NCBI RefSeq assembly: GCF_004570845.1
Contig: NZ_SPQZ01000003.1
Coordinates: 496,001 to 560,000 of the forward strand
Direction of reading: 5' to 3'
DNA from: Orlajensenia leifsoniae
Lineage (GTDB): Bacteria > Actinomycetota > Actinomycetes > Actinomycetales > Microbacteriaceae
DNA length: 64,000 nt
How positions within the stretch are numbered: position 1 is the first letter of the stretch; each line of letters begins with the position of its first letter. The notes under the pieces are model-generated. The model saw nothing but the letters and a program-made list of their open reading frames with translations. It did no database searches and had not been told where the DNA came from. Position numbers and translations under genes: made by a program. Positions 38,285-48,069 of the stretch are shown in pieces.

Positions 38285-40444
38285 ATGGCGAACATGCAAG
38301 GCGCGCCGAGCTCCCAGGAGGAGCAGAAGTCGGCGCTGGAACAGTACGGCATCGACCTCACGGCCATCGCGGCGGCCGGCAAGCTCGACCCCGTGATCGG
38401 GCGGGATGCCGAGATCCGTCGTGTCAGCCAGGTGCTGACGCGACGCACCAAGAACAACCCCGTGCTCATCGGAGAGCCCGGTGTCGGCAAGACTGCAGTC
38501 GTCGAGGGACTCGCCCAGCGCATCGTCGCGGGTGACGTCGCCGAGTCGCTGAAGAACAAGCGACTCGTCTCGCTCGACATCTCGGCGCTCGTAGCCGGCG
38601 CGATGTACCGCGGCCAGTTCGAGGAGCGGCTGAAGGCCGTGCTCAAGGAGATCAACGACGCCGACGGGCAGATCATCACCTTCGTCGACGAACTGCACCT
38701 GCTCATGGGCGCCGGCGGCGGAGAGGGCTCGGTCGCGGCCTCCAACATGCTGAAGCCCATGCTGGCGCGCGGCGAGCTGCGCCTCATCGGCGCCACGACG
38801 CTCAACGAGTACCGCGAGTACATCGAGAAGGACGCCGCCCTCGAGCGCCGCTTCCAACAGGTCTACGTGGGCGAGCCGTCGGTGGAGGACACCGTGGCGA
38901 TCCTGCGCGGGCTCAAGGGCCGCTACGAAGCTCACCACGGAGTGACGATCACGGATGCCGCCCTCGTCGCTGCGGCATCCCTCAGCAATCGCTACATCTC
39001 GGCCAGGCAACTGCCGGACAAGGCCATCGACCTGGTCGACGAGGCCATGAGTCGGCTCAAGATGGAGATCGACTCGTCGCCCGTCGAGATCGACCAGCTC
39101 AAGCGTTCGGTCGACCGCATGCGCATCGAGGAGCTCGCGCTCAAGAAGGAAAAGGACGACGCCTCGAAGGCGCGCCTCGCCAAGCTGCGCGACGAACTCC
39201 TGGAGAAGGAGCGCGAGCTGCTCGTGCTCGAGGAACGCTGGACCCGCGAGCGCGCGTCGCTCACCCGGGTGGGCGACCTCAAGAAGAAGCTCGACGAGGC
39301 CTACACGGCCCGCGACCGCGCCATGCGCGAGGCGAACTACGCCGAGGCGTCGCGCCTGGAGTACACGACCATCAAGGAGTTGCAGGAGCACCTGGTCGCC
39401 GCCGAACAGGCCGAGAGCGCGCCCGGGGAGGACCGCATGGTCAACGAGCAGGTGACCGAGGAGGACATCGCCGCCGTGATCGCGGCGTGGACCGGCATCC
39501 CCGTCGGCCGTCTGCTGCAGGGCGAGACCGAGAAGCTGCTGCACCTCGAGTCCGAGCTGGGGCGACGACTCATCGGGCAGAAGCCCGCCGTGGCCGCGGT
39601 GGCGGATGCCGTCCGCCGATCGCGCGCCGGCATCAGCGACCCCAATCGGCCCACCGGATCGTTCCTGTTCCTCGGACCGACGGGTGTCGGCAAGACCGAG
39701 CTCGCCAAGGCGCTCGCGGACTTCCTGTTCGACGACGAGCGCGCCATGGTGCGCATCGACATGTCGGAGTACGGCGAGAAGCACAGCGTCTCCAGGCTCG
39801 TGGGTGCCCCTCCCGGATACATCGGCTACGAGCAGGGCGGACAGCTCACCGAGGCCGTTCGTCGCCGGCCGTACTCGGTCATCCTGCTCGACGAGGTCGA
39901 GAAGGCGCATCCGGAGGTCTTCGACATCCTGCTGCAGGTCCTCGACGACGGCAGGCTCACCGACGGCCAGGGTCGCACGGTCGACTTCCGCAACGTGATC
40001 CTCGTGCTCACGTCGAACCTCGGCTCGCAGATCCTCGTCGACCCCTCCCTCGAGTGGGCCGAGAAGGAACGGGCCGTGCAGCAGCTGGTGCGTCAGGCCT
40101 TCAAGCCGGAGTTCGTGAACCGCCTCGACGACATCGTGGTGTTCTCCGCGCTGTCGGAGGGGGAGCTGGCCGAGATCGTGAACCTCTACATCGACAGGCT
40201 GTCGTCGAGGCTGGGCGAGCGTCGCCTGCAGCTGGGGGTGACTCCGGATGCCCGGGCCTGGCTGGCCGAGCGGGGGTACGACCCCATCTACGGTGCGCGG
40301 CCGCTGCGCCGCCTCATGCAGCACGAGATCGACGACAGGCTCGCGAGGGCGCTGCTCGGCGGTGTGATCCGCGACGGCGACAGCGTGCTGGTCGGACTCG
40401 CCGACGACGGCGAGGCGCTCACCGTGGAGCGCGCGGAGGGCTAG
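38285..40444 (+). CDS. clpB: ClpB-type disaggregase lacking the N-domain
   Basis: A 719-residue Hsp100. It begins directly with the linker and first ATPase domain ([30 protein letters not shown]). Walker A1 at about 63-71 (GEPGVGKTA), Walker B1 [11 protein letters not shown]; a coiled-coil middle domain at about 265-385; Walker A2 from about 464 (GPTGVGKTE), Walker B2 [11 protein letters not shown]. Classical ClpB has about 850-860 residues; the Clp-N repeat domain of about 145 residues is missing and no such sequence is present upstream. E. coli makes a similar short form from an internal start. Works with DnaK to solubilise aggregates. Stop shares CTAG with the opposite MFS gene. Confidence 0.96.
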   Translation: MANMQGAPSSQEEQKSALEQYGIDLTAIAAAGKLDPVIGRDAEIRRVSQVLTRRTKNNPVLIGEPGVGKTAVVEGLAQRIVAGDVAESLKNKRLVSLDISALVAGAMYRGQFEERLKAVLKEINDADGQIITFVDELHLLMGAGGGEGSVAASNMLKPMLARGELRLIGATTLNEYREYIEKDAALERRFQQVYVGEPSVEDTVAILRGLKGRYEAHHGVTITDAALVAAASLSNRYISARQLPDKAIDLVDEAMSRLKMEIDSSPVEIDQLKRSVDRMRIEELALKKEKDDASKARLAKLRDELLEKERELLVLEERWTRERASLTRVGDLKKKLDEAYTARDRAMREANYAEASRLEYTTIKELQEHLVAAEQAESAPGEDRMVNEQVTEEDIAAVIAAWTGIPVGRLLQGETEKLLHLESELGRRLIGQKPAVAAVADAVRRSRAGISDPNRPTGSFLFLGPTGVGKTELAKALADFLFDDERAMVRIDMSEYGEKHSVSRLVGAPPGYIGYEQGGQLTEAVRRRPYSVILLDEVEKAHPEVFDILLQVLDDGRLTDGQGRTVDFRNVILVLTSNLGSQILVDPSLEWAEKERAVQQLVRQAFKPEFVNRLDDIVVFSALSEGELAEIVNLYIDRLSSRLGERRLQLGVTPDARAWLAERGYDPIYGARPLRRLMQHEIDDRLARALLGGVIRDGDSVLVGLADDGEALTVERAEG

Positions 40445-41751
40445 GCGGGGTCTGCGGGCTTCCGTCGCTCGGCGGGGCGGGCGGGTTCCCCCGCCTCGAC
40501 GGGCTCGACCTCGGTGACGCCGTTCGCGCTCGCCGGGATGCGTCGCTCGAGCACGGCTGCGAGCACCCCGATGCCCACGCAGCCGGCGACCATGAGCGCG
40601 ATGTACCAGCCGCCCAGGTCGGCGTCGAGCAGCAGGCCGGCTGCGACCGGGCCCGTGATGGCGCCGCCCTGGAAGGCGGCCGAGTTGACGGCGTTGTACC
40701 GGCCGCGGGTGCGGTCTGTCGCCAGGTCGTTGTACATGGCGGGGACCGTCGGCTGCAGGAGCGTCTCGCCGAACGCGAAGATCCCCATGAAGGCGAGCAC
40801 CCCGATCGCGGCGGCGAGGGAGTCGGGAAGCAGGCCCGTGGCGCCGAGCACCAGCCACGAGCCCGCCCACACCGCCGCCATCACCTGCATGGCCCGCGTG
40901 CGGCGGCGCCCGGTGAGGCGCTTCAGCACGGCGAACTGGAGGAACACGATCACGGCGGTGTTCACGGCGAAGGCGAACCCGATCACCTGGGTCGATACAC
41001 CCGACACCTGTCTGGCGAACGCCGGGAAGCCCGCCTCCATCTGCCCGTAGCCGATGAAGACGGCGACGAAGGTGAGCAGGGTCAGCCAGCGGATGGCCGG
41101 CTGCCGGAGGATCTCCCGGTACCCGCCGCTCGGGGCATCGTCTCCATCCGGTGCCGTCTGTGTGCGGATGCGACGCAGCGGCCCGAGCAGCAGCGCCATG
41201 GGGATGAGCGAGCTCGCGGCGTCGATGAGGAAGATCGTGACGAAGGTGTCGGGATTCTGCACGTCGACGAAGAAGCCGCCGACGATGCCGCCGACCCCGA
41301 TGCCGAGATTCACGAGGGCGAAGTTCACGCCGAAGTACTGCTGGCGCAGGTCGCCCTGCACGACCGTCGCGATGAGTGCGTTGATGCCGGGCCAGGACAC
41401 CCCGAAGTTCACGCCGATGAGCACCAGCGCGACGGCTGCGACCGCCGGGTCCGTCGAGAACGCGAGCAGGGTGCATCCGGCGATCATCGAGGTGAGGCCG
41501 ACGAGCAGCACGATTCTCGCGCCGTAGCGGTCGATGAGGGTTCCGCCAGGACCCGTGACGATGAGTCCGGTGAGGGCGATGAGGCTCATCAGTGCGCCCG
41601 AGAGGCCGAGGTCGAAGCCGCGCACCTCGTGCAGGTAGATGATCGTGAACGGCAGCGTCAGGCCGCGCCCGAAGGTCGAGATCGCCACCGTCGACAGCAG
41701 CCACCGCCCCGCCGTGGGCAGGGCGCGCCAGAACTCAGCGATGCCGCTCAT
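40441..41751 (-). CDS. MFS transporter (drug/metabolite exporter type)
   Basis: A 436-residue transporter with about 12 hydrophobic helices. Motif A-like loop: [22 protein letters not shown]. Other features are [23 protein letters not shown] and [24 protein letters not shown], typical of the YdeE/MdtH-like branch. The substrate is unknown. I chose the ATG at 41751 ([12 protein letters not shown]); the upstream frame is shadow. Ends in the CTAG shared with clpB. Confidence 0.87.
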   Translation of the reverse strand: MSGIAEFWRALPTAGRWLLSTVAISTFGRGLTLPFTIIYLHEVRGFDLGLSGALMSLIALTGLIVTGPGGTLIDRYGARIVLLVGLTSMIAGCTLLAFSTDPAVAAVALVLIGVNFGVSWPGINALIATVVQGDLRQQYFGVNFALVNLGIGVGGIVGGFFVDVQNPDTFVTIFLIDAASSLIPMALLLGPLRRIRTQTAPDGDDAPSGGYREILRQPAIRWLTLLTFVAVFIGYGQMEAGFPAFARQVSGVSTQVIGFAFAVNTAVIVFLQFAVLKRLTGRRRTRAMQVMAAVWAGSWLVLGATGLLPDSLAAAIGVLAFMGIFAFGETLLQPTVPAMYNDLATDRTRGRYNAVNSAAFQGGAITGPVAAGLLLDADLGGWYIALMVAGCVGIGVLAAVLERRIPASANGVTEVEPVEAGEPARPAERRKPADPA

Positions 41752-41881
41752 CCCGAGAGTCTCGCGGAGACCACCGACATCGCGCCACCCGGCATCGGGT
41801 CGCGGCATCCGTCGCCCGTACCCTCGCCCGCTTCGTCGCCGGCATCCGTCAGCAAGACCTCCGGCGTCCCGGTTGGAGGAA

Positions 41882-41887
41882 TAGGCT
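41882..41887 (+). promoter_or_regulatory. -10 box for leaderless alcohol dehydrogenase transcript
   Basis: TAGGCT, 6 nt (CGGAGC), then ATG at 41894. The GGAG in the gap is too close for a normal SD. Confidence 0.5.
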
Positions 41888-41893
41888 CGGAGC

Positions 41894-42943
41894 ATGCTGG
41901 CTACCCTCATCTACGGCGAACGTGACATCCGAGTCGAAGAGGTCGCCGACCCCGTGCTCTCCACCGGCGCCGACGCGATCGTGCGCGTCGTGGCCTCGTG
42001 CGTGTGCGGCTCGGACCTCTGGCCCTACCGCGGCGTGACGCCGACCGAAGAACCCCACCGCATCGGCCACGAGTTCGTCGGCATCGTGGAGGAGGTGGGT
42101 CCGGATGTCGCCAGGATCAAGGCGGGCGACTTCGTGATCGCTCCGTTCTACGTCTGCGACGGCACCTGCGTGAACTGCCTCAACGGCGTCAGCACCTCCT
42201 GCCTCCAGGGCGGATGGTGGGGCGGCGACGACAAGGTCGGCGGCTTCGCCGACGGCGGCCAGGGCGAGCGGGTCCGCGTCCCCCTCGCCGACGGAACCCT
42301 CTTCGCCCTCGAGGAGCAGCCCGACGACGCGCTCATCCCCAGCCTGCTCACCCTCAGCGACGTGTTCGGCACCGGCCACCACGCTGCGGTGTCGGCCGGC
42401 GTCGGCCCCGGATCCGTCGTGGCCGTCGTGGGTGACGGAGCCGTCGGCCTCTGCGCCATCCTCGCGGCGAAGCGCCTCGGCGCGACCACGATCATCGCGA
42501 TGTCGCGGCACGCGGACCGCCAGGCCATCGCCCGGGAGTTCGGCGCCACCCACATCGTGGAGGAGCGCGGCAGCGACGGCGTGAAGGCGGTCAAGGCCCT
42601 CACCGGCGGAATCGGCGCCGATCAGGTGCTCGAGTGCGTCGGTACCAAGGAGTCGATGGACCAGGCACTGCGGTCGACTCGCCCCGGTGGCATGGTCGGC
42701 TACGTCGGCGTTCCGAACGGCGGCCCCGAGCTGCCCGTGCGCAGCATGTTCAGCCGCAACGTCGGTGTGAACGGCGGCGTCGCCCCCGTGCGCGGCTACA
42801 TCGCCGAGCTGCTGCCCGACGTGCTCTCGGGCAAGGTCGACCCGGGCCTGGTGTTCGATCTCACGCTTCCGTTGACGGATGCCGCGGAGGCCTACGCCGC
42901 GATGGACGAGCGTCGCGCCACGAAGGTGCTGCTGCGCCCATGA
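41894..42943 (+). CDS. Zinc-dependent alcohol dehydrogenase
   Basis: A 349-residue medium-chain dehydrogenase. Catalytic zinc ligands: Cys in VVASCVCGSDLWPYRG and His-Glu in RIGHEFVGIVEEVG. Structural zinc Cys: VCDGTCVNCLNGVSTSC. The NAD(P) loop is VVAVVGDGAVGLCAILAA. Related to the FDH/IDH-like subgroup; the alcohol substrate is unknown. Overlaps the next gene by 4 nt (ATGA), suggesting joint expression with the UPF0303 protein. Confidence 0.9.
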   Translation: MLATLIYGERDIRVEEVADPVLSTGADAIVRVVASCVCGSDLWPYRGVTPTEEPHRIGHEFVGIVEEVGPDVARIKAGDFVIAPFYVCDGTCVNCLNGVSTSCLQGGWWGGDDKVGGFADGGQGERVRVPLADGTLFALEEQPDDALIPSLLTLSDVFGTGHHAAVSAGVGPGSVVAVVGDGAVGLCAILAAKRLGATTIIAMSRHADRQAIAREFGATHIVEERGSDGVKAVKALTGGIGADQVLECVGTKESMDQALRSTRPGGMVGYVGVPNGGPELPVRSMFSRNVGVNGGVAPVRGYIAELLPDVLSGKVDPGLVFDLTLPLTDAAEAYAAMDERRATKVLLRP

Positions 42944-43407
42944 GCTTCTACGACGACCTGCTCGCGCAGGAGCAGGAACTGCGGTTCGCCGCGTTCACGC
43001 ATGACGACGCCTGGACGCTGGGAAGCGGCATCCGCGCCGCCGCGCATGACGGCTCGCTGCCGGTGGCCATCGCCGTCTGGTTCGGACCCCAGCGGGTGTT
43101 CCACGCCGCCCTGCCCGGAGCCAACGCCGACAACGACGCCTGGCTCGAGCGCAAGTACCGCGTGGTGCAGCGCTACGGTCGAGCGTCGATGGCCGTCGGG
43201 GAGATGTTCCGCGAGAGCGGCAAGAACTTCGACGTCGACTCGCGGCTCGACCCCACGGAGTTCGCGGCGCACGGCGGTGTCGTGCCGATCAGCATCCGGA
43301 ACGCCGGGATCATCGGCGCCGTCGGAGTCTCGGGCCTGCCGCAGCGCGACGACCACGCGCTCGTGGTCGAGCACCTGCGGAGGCTGCTGGCCCGAACCGG
43401 TGGGTGA
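42940..43407 (+). CDS. UPF0303/HbpS-like heme-degrading-domain protein
   Basis: A 155-residue protein of the UPF0303 (GlcG/HbpS-like) group: LRFAAFTHDDAWTLGSGIRAAAHDGSLPVAIAVWFGPQRVFHAALPGANADNDAWLERK and PISIRNAGIIGAVGVSGLPQRDDHALVVEHL are characteristic. Function not established; the fold is shared with heme- and small-molecule-binding proteins. It is translated from an ATG overlapping the dehydrogenase stop. Its own stop codon TGA lies inside a repeated palindrome at 43403-43440. Confidence 0.88.
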   Translation: MSFYDDLLAQEQELRFAAFTHDDAWTLGSGIRAAAHDGSLPVAIAVWFGPQRVFHAALPGANADNDAWLERKYRVVQRYGRASMAVGEMFRESGKNFDVDSRLDPTEFAAHGGVVPISIRNAGIIGAVGVSGLPQRDDHALVVEHLRRLLARTGG

Positions 43408-43440
43408 GTAGCGCCGACGAAGTCGACGCGTATCGAAACC
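43403..43440. repeat. Palindrome, TCGAGTAGC/GTATCGAGA family, copy 2
   Basis: Ends GGTGAGTAGCG and CGTATCGAAACC, with middle CCGACGAAGTCGA. It shares the GAGTAGC...GCGTATCGA framework with the element at 31656-31764. It contains the stop codon of the UPF0303 gene (TGA 43405-43407). Confidence 0.65.
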
Positions 43441-43451
43441 TGCTCCAACGC

Positions 43452-43509
43452 CGAACTGCCCACTTCCGCTCCTGGCGCGGGCGCCGGACTAGCGGAAGTG
43501 GGCAGTTCG
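43452..43509. repeat. Palindrome, CTGCCCACTTCCGC family, copy 1 (also likely terminator)
   Basis: Perfect 19-bp stem: left arm 43452-43470 starting CGAACTGCCCACTTCCGCT, right arm 43491-43509 its exact complement; loop 20 nt. It lies between two convergent genes and could terminate both. A close copy is at 53551-53608 in a divergent gap. Confidence 0.85.
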
Positions 43510-43536
43510 AGGAGAGACGGAGAGCGGGTGCGGCGT

Positions 43537-44127
43537 CTAGGCCGACTTCAGCACGATCTCGTCGAGCGCCAGGCGCGTGCGGGGAGCGACCTCGCGCTCG
43601 CGCAGCACGTCGGGGAGCGATGCGGCGTCGCCGAGCACGCCGAGGGCCGTGACCGAGACGATCTCGAAGCGCTCGTCGAGGCCGAGAGCCTCGTGCAGTG
43701 CGGCGATCTCGATGCCGCCCATCTGGTGGGTGTGCAGGCCCTCGTGCTGCGCCTGCACGGTGAGGTGTGCGACGGCCTGGCCGAGGTCGTAGCGCGCGAA
43801 GGGGCGCGACTTGCCCTCGGGGTCGACGATCTCGGCGATGTTCACGATGAGCACGGCGGCCGAGTCGGCCCAAGTCTTGTTGAAGCCCATGAGGTTGTCA
43901 TGCACGGTAGTGAAGACGTCGCTGCCGCGGGTGGCCACGACGAAGCGCCACGGCTGCACGTTGTTGGCCGAGGGGGCCCAGCGGGCGGCCTCGAGGATCG
44001 AGTGCAGGGCGGCGGGGTCGACGACCGCGGTGGGGTCGTAGGCGCGCGGGCTCCAGCGCTCGACGAGCGGGGTGATGAGAGCGGCGGTGGTGTCGGCGTG
44101 ACGTGAGGTGTCGGTGATGAGAGTCAT
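43537..44127 (-). CDS. Nitroreductase family protein
   Basis: A 196-residue flavin-dependent reductase. The FMN-binding start is LVERWSPRAYDP and ILEAARWAPSANNVQPWRFVVATR; later NLMGFNKTWADSAAVLIVNIAE, GQAVAHLTVQAQHEGLHTHQMGGIE and ALGVLGDAASLPD are usual. It reduces nitro compounds or quinones using NAD(P)H; the natural substrate is unknown. No clear SD before the ATG. Convergent with UPF0303, with the 19-bp palindrome between. Confidence 0.9.
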   Translation of the reverse strand: MTLITDTSRHADTTAALITPLVERWSPRAYDPTAVVDPAALHSILEAARWAPSANNVQPWRFVVATRGSDVFTTVHDNLMGFNKTWADSAAVLIVNIAEIVDPEGKSRPFARYDLGQAVAHLTVQAQHEGLHTHQMGGIEIAALHEALGLDERFEIVSVTALGVLGDAASLPDVLREREVAPRTRLALDEIVLKSA

Positions 44128-44260
44128 CGGAGAACAGCTTTCCAGTGGATGCGAATAGGCCGGGGCGACGCTGTCCCACGCTCTACAACATCACACGTCG
44201 CTGCTTATTCCATGAGTGTGCATGGATACTCGCGTCGCGCCGCGTCAGCCGAGCGCAGCG

Positions 44261-45331
44261 CTATGCGGTGGTCTCCCGCGCGATCGCCGCGACGAAGGCG
44301 TCGATGTCGGCCTCGGTGGTGTCGAAGCCGCACATCCAGCGCACCTCGTTCTTCGCGGCGTCCCAGTCGTAGAACCTGAACGACGAGCGCAGCCTGTCGG
44401 CGACACCGTCGGGGAGGATCGCGAACACGCCGTTGGCCTCCGTCGCCTGCGAGAACGAGACGCCGCGGATGCTACCGTCGGCCACGCCGGCCTCGATCGA
44501 GGAGCGCAGACGGGCCGCCATGGCGTTGGCCTGCGAGGCATTGCGGTGCCAGAGGTCGCCCTCGAGCAGGGCGATCAGCTGCGCCGAGATGAAGCGCATC
44601 TTCGAGGCGAGCTGCATGTTCATCTTGCGGAGGTAGATCAGACCGTCGGATGCCGCCGGCTCGAGGACGACGATGGCCTCGCCGAACATCAGGCCGTTCT
44701 TGGTGCCGCCGAAGCTCAGCATGTCGACGCCGGCGTCGCGGGTGAAGGCGCGGAAGTCCTGGTCGAGGGCGGCGGCGGCGTTGGAGAGGCGCGCGCCGTC
44801 CATATGCAGCTTCATGCCGTGGATGTGGGTGTACTCGGCGATGGCTGCGATCTCGTCGACCGAGTAGAGCGTGCCGAGCTCGGTGGACTGCGTGATCGAC
44901 ACGGCGAGCGGCTGCGCGCGGTGCTCGTCACCCCAGCCCCAGGCCTGCTGGGCGATGAGCTCGGGGGTGAGCTTGCCGTCGGGGGTGTCGACGGTGAGCA
45001 GCTTGATACCGCCGATGCGCTCGGGGGCTGCGTTTTCGTCGGTGTTGATGTGCGCCGTCGACGCGCAGACCACGGCGCCCCAACGCGGGAGCATCGACTG
45101 CAGCGCGTTCACGTTCGCACCCGTGCCGTTGAAGACGGGGAACGCCTGCACGCCCGCGCCGAAGTGCTGGGCGAAGACCTCCTGCAGTCGCTCCGTGTAG
45201 ACGTCTTCGCCGTAGGAGATCTGGTGGCCGCCGTTCGCGGCCGCTATGGCCTCGAGGATCTCGGGGTGCACGCCCGAGTAGTTGTCGGAGGCGAAGCCGC
45301 GGGTGGTCGGGTCGTGGAGCGTTTCAGTCAC
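44261..45331 (-). CDS. Low-specificity L-threonine aldolase (PLP-dependent)
   Basis: A 356-residue beta-eliminating-lyase-type aldolase that splits threonine or allo-threonine to glycine and acetaldehyde. Starts RGFASDNYSGVHPEILEAIAAANGGHQISYGEDVYTERL. The PLP Lys is about K211 in MLSFGGTKNGLMFGEAIV; HMDGARLSNAAAAL is the cofactor-ring region. The GTG start has GGGAGG upstream. Divergent from the TetR gene at 45415 across 83 bp. Confidence 0.93.
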   Translation of the reverse strand: MTETLHDPTTRGFASDNYSGVHPEILEAIAAANGGHQISYGEDVYTERLQEVFAQHFGAGVQAFPVFNGTGANVNALQSMLPRWGAVVCASTAHINTDENAAPERIGGIKLLTVDTPDGKLTPELIAQQAWGWGDEHRAQPLAVSITQSTELGTLYSVDEIAAIAEYTHIHGMKLHMDGARLSNAAAALDQDFRAFTRDAGVDMLSFGGTKNGLMFGEAIVVLEPAASDGLIYLRKMNMQLASKMRFISAQLIALLEGDLWHRNASQANAMAARLRSSIEAGVADGSIRGVSFSQATEANGVFAILPDGVADRLRSSFRFYDWDAAKNEVRWMCGFDTTEADIDAFVAAIARETTA

Positions 45332-45414
45332 CCGTCCATCCTCCCATCGACGTCGAGCGCCTCGTGACTCGGTACGCTACGAGAACAACGCCTTATGGCG
45401 CAGACAAGAGGCGG

Positions 45415-46035
45415 ATGATGGCGACGGATGCAGGGACACGGCGTCGTTCGCGCGCCGACACCGCCCGCGCCATCGAGGGCGCGGCGATCGAGCTTGTGCT
45501 CGCGCACGGCTACGCCGACGTGACGGTCGACATGATCTGCGACGCCGCGAGAGTCTCGCAGCGCACCTTCTTCAACTACTTCAAGACCAAGGACGCCGCC
45601 CTGCTGGGCAACGCGCTCCCCGAGATCGACGTCGAGCGCGCTCGCGTCTTCGCGGACTCCACGGGGCCGCTCCTCGCGGAGGCCATCGGCCTGATCCGCG
45701 TCGACACCGAGTTCGTGTTCGACGACGAGAAGCTCTTCGCCGACCGCATCCGGGCGATCTCCTCCCACCCCGAGCTGCTCGCCCGCCAGATGGAGCGACT
45801 CGCGGGCATCGAGACGGAGCTGCGCCAGCTGATCGGGGCGAGGCTCGAGCTGCAGCATCCGGAGCTCGAACCAGCCGACCGGGCCCTGCAGATCGACTTC
45901 ATCACGAACATCGTGGCCGGAGCCATGAGGTTCCTCGGCCAGGCGATCGCCCGCTCGATCGAGAGCGGTGAACCGCCCCTCGACCAGGCCCAGCTCGGCA
46001 GGCTCATCGCCGACGTGCTGCCGCGGCTGGGATGA
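45415..46035 (+). CDS. TetR-family regulator
   Basis: A 206-residue regulator. HTH: RADTARAIEGAAIELVLAHGYADVTVDMICDAARVSQRTFFNYFKTKDAALLG, with FFNYF typical of the group that controls efflux or hydroxylase genes. Two ATGs in tandem (45415, 45418) follow AGAGGCGG. Divergent from threonine aldolase and convergent with the ABC exporter. Either could be a target; no clear operator is seen in the 83-bp divergent gap. Confidence 0.88.
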   Translation: MMATDAGTRRRSRADTARAIEGAAIELVLAHGYADVTVDMICDAARVSQRTFFNYFKTKDAALLGNALPEIDVERARVFADSTGPLLAEAIGLIRVDTEFVFDDEKLFADRIRAISSHPELLARQMERLAGIETELRQLIGARLELQHPELEPADRALQIDFITNIVAGAMRFLGQAIARSIESGEPPLDQAQLGRLIADVLPRLG

Positions 46036-46063
46036 CGGCCGGATCCCCCCGGATCCGGCCGTC
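46034..46063. terminator. Bidirectional stem-loop terminator
   Basis: Perfect 13-bp stem GACGGCCGGATCC/GGATCCGGCCGTC with a CCCC loop. It starts inside the TetR stop region (46033-46035) and ends 4 bp before the stop of the opposing ABC permease. No T-run, but its place between converging genes makes termination the best reading. Confidence 0.75.
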
Positions 46064-46066
46064 GGC

Positions 46067-47182
46067 TCAGCCCTTGATCGCCTCGGCCAGCTTCACGCGG
46101 CCGCCCATCTTGAGCAGCGAGTTGGAGTAGACGCGCTCGCCGATCCAGAGCACCACCGCCGTCGTGGCGAGCAGGATGCCGAGCGACAGGAACGGCTCCC
46201 ACCATTCCGCCTGTCCGAGGAAGATGCGCATGGGCATGCCCACGGGAGCCGAGAACGGCACGTAGCTCATGATGGCGAGCACCGTCGCGTTGTCGTTGAA
46301 GAAGATGACCAGGAAGTACGGGATCATCACGAGCATGGTCACGGGCGAGGTGACGCTGCCCACGTCCTCAGCCCGGGAGACCAGGGCCGCCGTCGCAGCG
46401 AACAGGGCGGCGAGCATGACGAAGCCGACGAGGAAGAACACCACGAACCAGATCACCGATTCGCCGAGGCCGCCGATGAGCACGCGTTGGCCGGTGACCA
46501 TCAGCCCGCCGATGGCTATGACCGCTATCGCCACGATCTGGCCTATGGCCAGCACGCTGTTGCCGATCACCTTGCCGGCGAGCAGGGCGCGCACGGGAAC
46601 GGTCGACAGCAGGATCTCGACCACGCGGGTCTGCTTCTCCTCCACGACGCTCTGAGCGATGGTGGAGCCGAAGGTGATGGCCGACATGAAGAACACGAGG
46701 CCGAAGCCGAGCGCCACGATGTAGGTGAGGAACGGGTCGGGGGCGTCGGGGTCGAGCAGTTCGACTCCGGGCGCGATGCTCAGGGTCGAGACGACGGTGT
46801 TGGGGATGGAGTCGTAACCGATGACCGTGACTCCGGTGCCGCCGGATCCCGGCACGACGATGGCTTCGATCTCACCGTCGCGCAGCATCTCCTCGGCGGC
46901 GGCGCGGTCGCTCGCCGGCACCACCTCGAGTCCGGTCTCACCCACGACCTGTTCCGCGGAGCCGATCACGGCGACCTTCGGCGCCGACTGGTTCGCGCTC
47001 GCGATGCTGCCGAACACCACCGATGCGAGCACGGCCAGCATGAGGATGCCCGTCGAGATGACGAAGGCCTTGCTGCGCAGCCGCATCCGGATCTCGCGGC
47101 CGGCGACGAGGGCGACGCTCGATCCGAGCGAGGGCGCGGTGTAGTCGGCATTGGTGCGGGTGGTGCTCGTGGTGGTGCTCAT
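46067..47182 (-). CDS. ABC-2 type permease (NatB-like)
   Basis: A 371-residue permease. First helix after residue 38 (AFVISTGILMLAVLASVVFGSI), a large extracytoplasmic domain (about 60-175), then five helices (LTYIVALGFGLVFFMSAITFGSTIAQSVVEEKQTRVVEILLSTVPVRALLAGKVIGNS is the ABC-2 core). The NatAB type exports sodium or peptides; the substrate is unknown here. Overlaps the ATPase gene by 4 nt (ATGA), second in the operon. Confidence 0.9.
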   Translation of the reverse strand: MSTTTSTTRTNADYTAPSLGSSVALVAGREIRMRLRSKAFVISTGILMLAVLASVVFGSIASANQSAPKVAVIGSAEQVVGETGLEVVPASDRAAAEEMLRDGEIEAIVVPGSGGTGVTVIGYDSIPNTVVSTLSIAPGVELLDPDAPDPFLTYIVALGFGLVFFMSAITFGSTIAQSVVEEKQTRVVEILLSTVPVRALLAGKVIGNSVLAIGQIVAIAVIAIGGLMVTGQRVLIGGLGESVIWFVVFFLVGFVMLAALFAATAALVSRAEDVGSVTSPVTMLVMIPYFLVIFFNDNATVLAIMSYVPFSAPVGMPMRIFLGQAEWWEPFLSLGILLATTAVVLWIGERVYSNSLLKMGGRVKLAEAIKG

Positions 47183-48063
47183 CGCACGACCTCCTTGAAG
47201 ATCTGGGCCAGGGTGACCTTCTGGCGACCGAAGCTGACGACCTCGCCGTGCGCCAGCGCTTCACGCAGCACGGCCTGGCGGGCGGCATCCGTCTCGGCCT
47301 CGAACAGGGCGTAGCCACCGTCGAACTCGATCACGCGGATGCCGGGAAGGGAGCGCAACCACCCGACGTCACTGTCGAGCAGCAACTCGTAGGTGGCCGG
47401 CGCGTGGATGTCGCGCAGCTCGGTGCGCGGTCCGGCGGCACGGATGCGGCCCTCGGCGATGATCACGAGGTCGTCGCAGAGGCGCTCGACGATGTCGAGC
47501 TGGTGTGAGGAGAACAGCACGGGCGCGCCCTGGCCGGCGTAGTCGGTGAGCACGGCCTGCACGGCCTCGACGGCGATCGGGTCGAGGCCCGAGAAGGGCT
47601 CGTCGAGCACGAGCACGTCGGGGTGGTGCACGAGTGCTGCGGCGATCTGCGCACGCTGCTGGTTGCCGAGCGAGAGGCTCTCGACGGTGTCGTCGATGCG
47701 TTCGGCGAGACCGAGGCGTTCGAGCAGGTCGAGGGCGTTGCGGCGAGCGGATGCCGGATTCCAGCCGTGCAGACGCCCGAAGTAGACGATCTGCTCGAGC
47801 ACCTTCATCTTCGGGTAGAGGCCGCGTTCCTCGGGCATGTAGCCGAAGCGGCGCCTGTCCACCGCGGTGAGCGGCGACCCGTCGGAGGTGACCGAGCCGG
47901 CGTCGGCCCCGAGCACCCCCAGGATGATGCGCATCGCGGTGGTCTTGCCTGCGCCGTTGCCGCCGACGAAGCCCGTCATGCGTCCGTCGCCGACAGAGAA
48001 GCTCACGTCGTCGAGAGCGGTGCGTTCGCCGTAGCGCTTGGTGATGTTCCTCAGTTCGAGCAT
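47179..48063 (-). CDS. ABC transporter ATP-binding protein (NatA-like)
   Basis: A 294-residue ATPase. Walker A GGNGAGKTT, signature LSLGNQQRAQIAAAL, Walker B VLVLDEPFSGLDP, H-loop VLFSSHQLD. The C-terminal DUF4162-like extension (LLLDSDVGWLRSLPGIRVIEFDGGYALFEAETDAAR) is typical of NatA/CcmA-like exporters. Starts at ATG 48063 with a -10 box 6 nt upstream. Paired with the ABC-2 permease. Confidence 0.92.
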   Translation of the reverse strand: MLELRNITKRYGERTALDDVSFSVGDGRMTGFVGGNGAGKTTAMRIILGVLGADAGSVTSDGSPLTAVDRRRFGYMPEERGLYPKMKVLEQIVYFGRLHGWNPASARRNALDLLERLGLAERIDDTVESLSLGNQQRAQIAAALVHHPDVLVLDEPFSGLDPIAVEAVQAVLTDYAGQGAPVLFSSHQLDIVERLCDDLVIIAEGRIRAAGPRTELRDIHAPATYELLLDSDVGWLRSLPGIRVIEFDGGYALFEAETDAARQAVLREALAHGEVVSFGRQKVTLAQIFKEVVR

Positions 48064-48069
48064 GCTCCC

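Noticed and set aside
38267-41704. 1145-codon open frame on the minus strand across clpB
   Set aside because: Antisense to clpB and out of frame with the MFS gene; low-complexity, no SD, no motifs.
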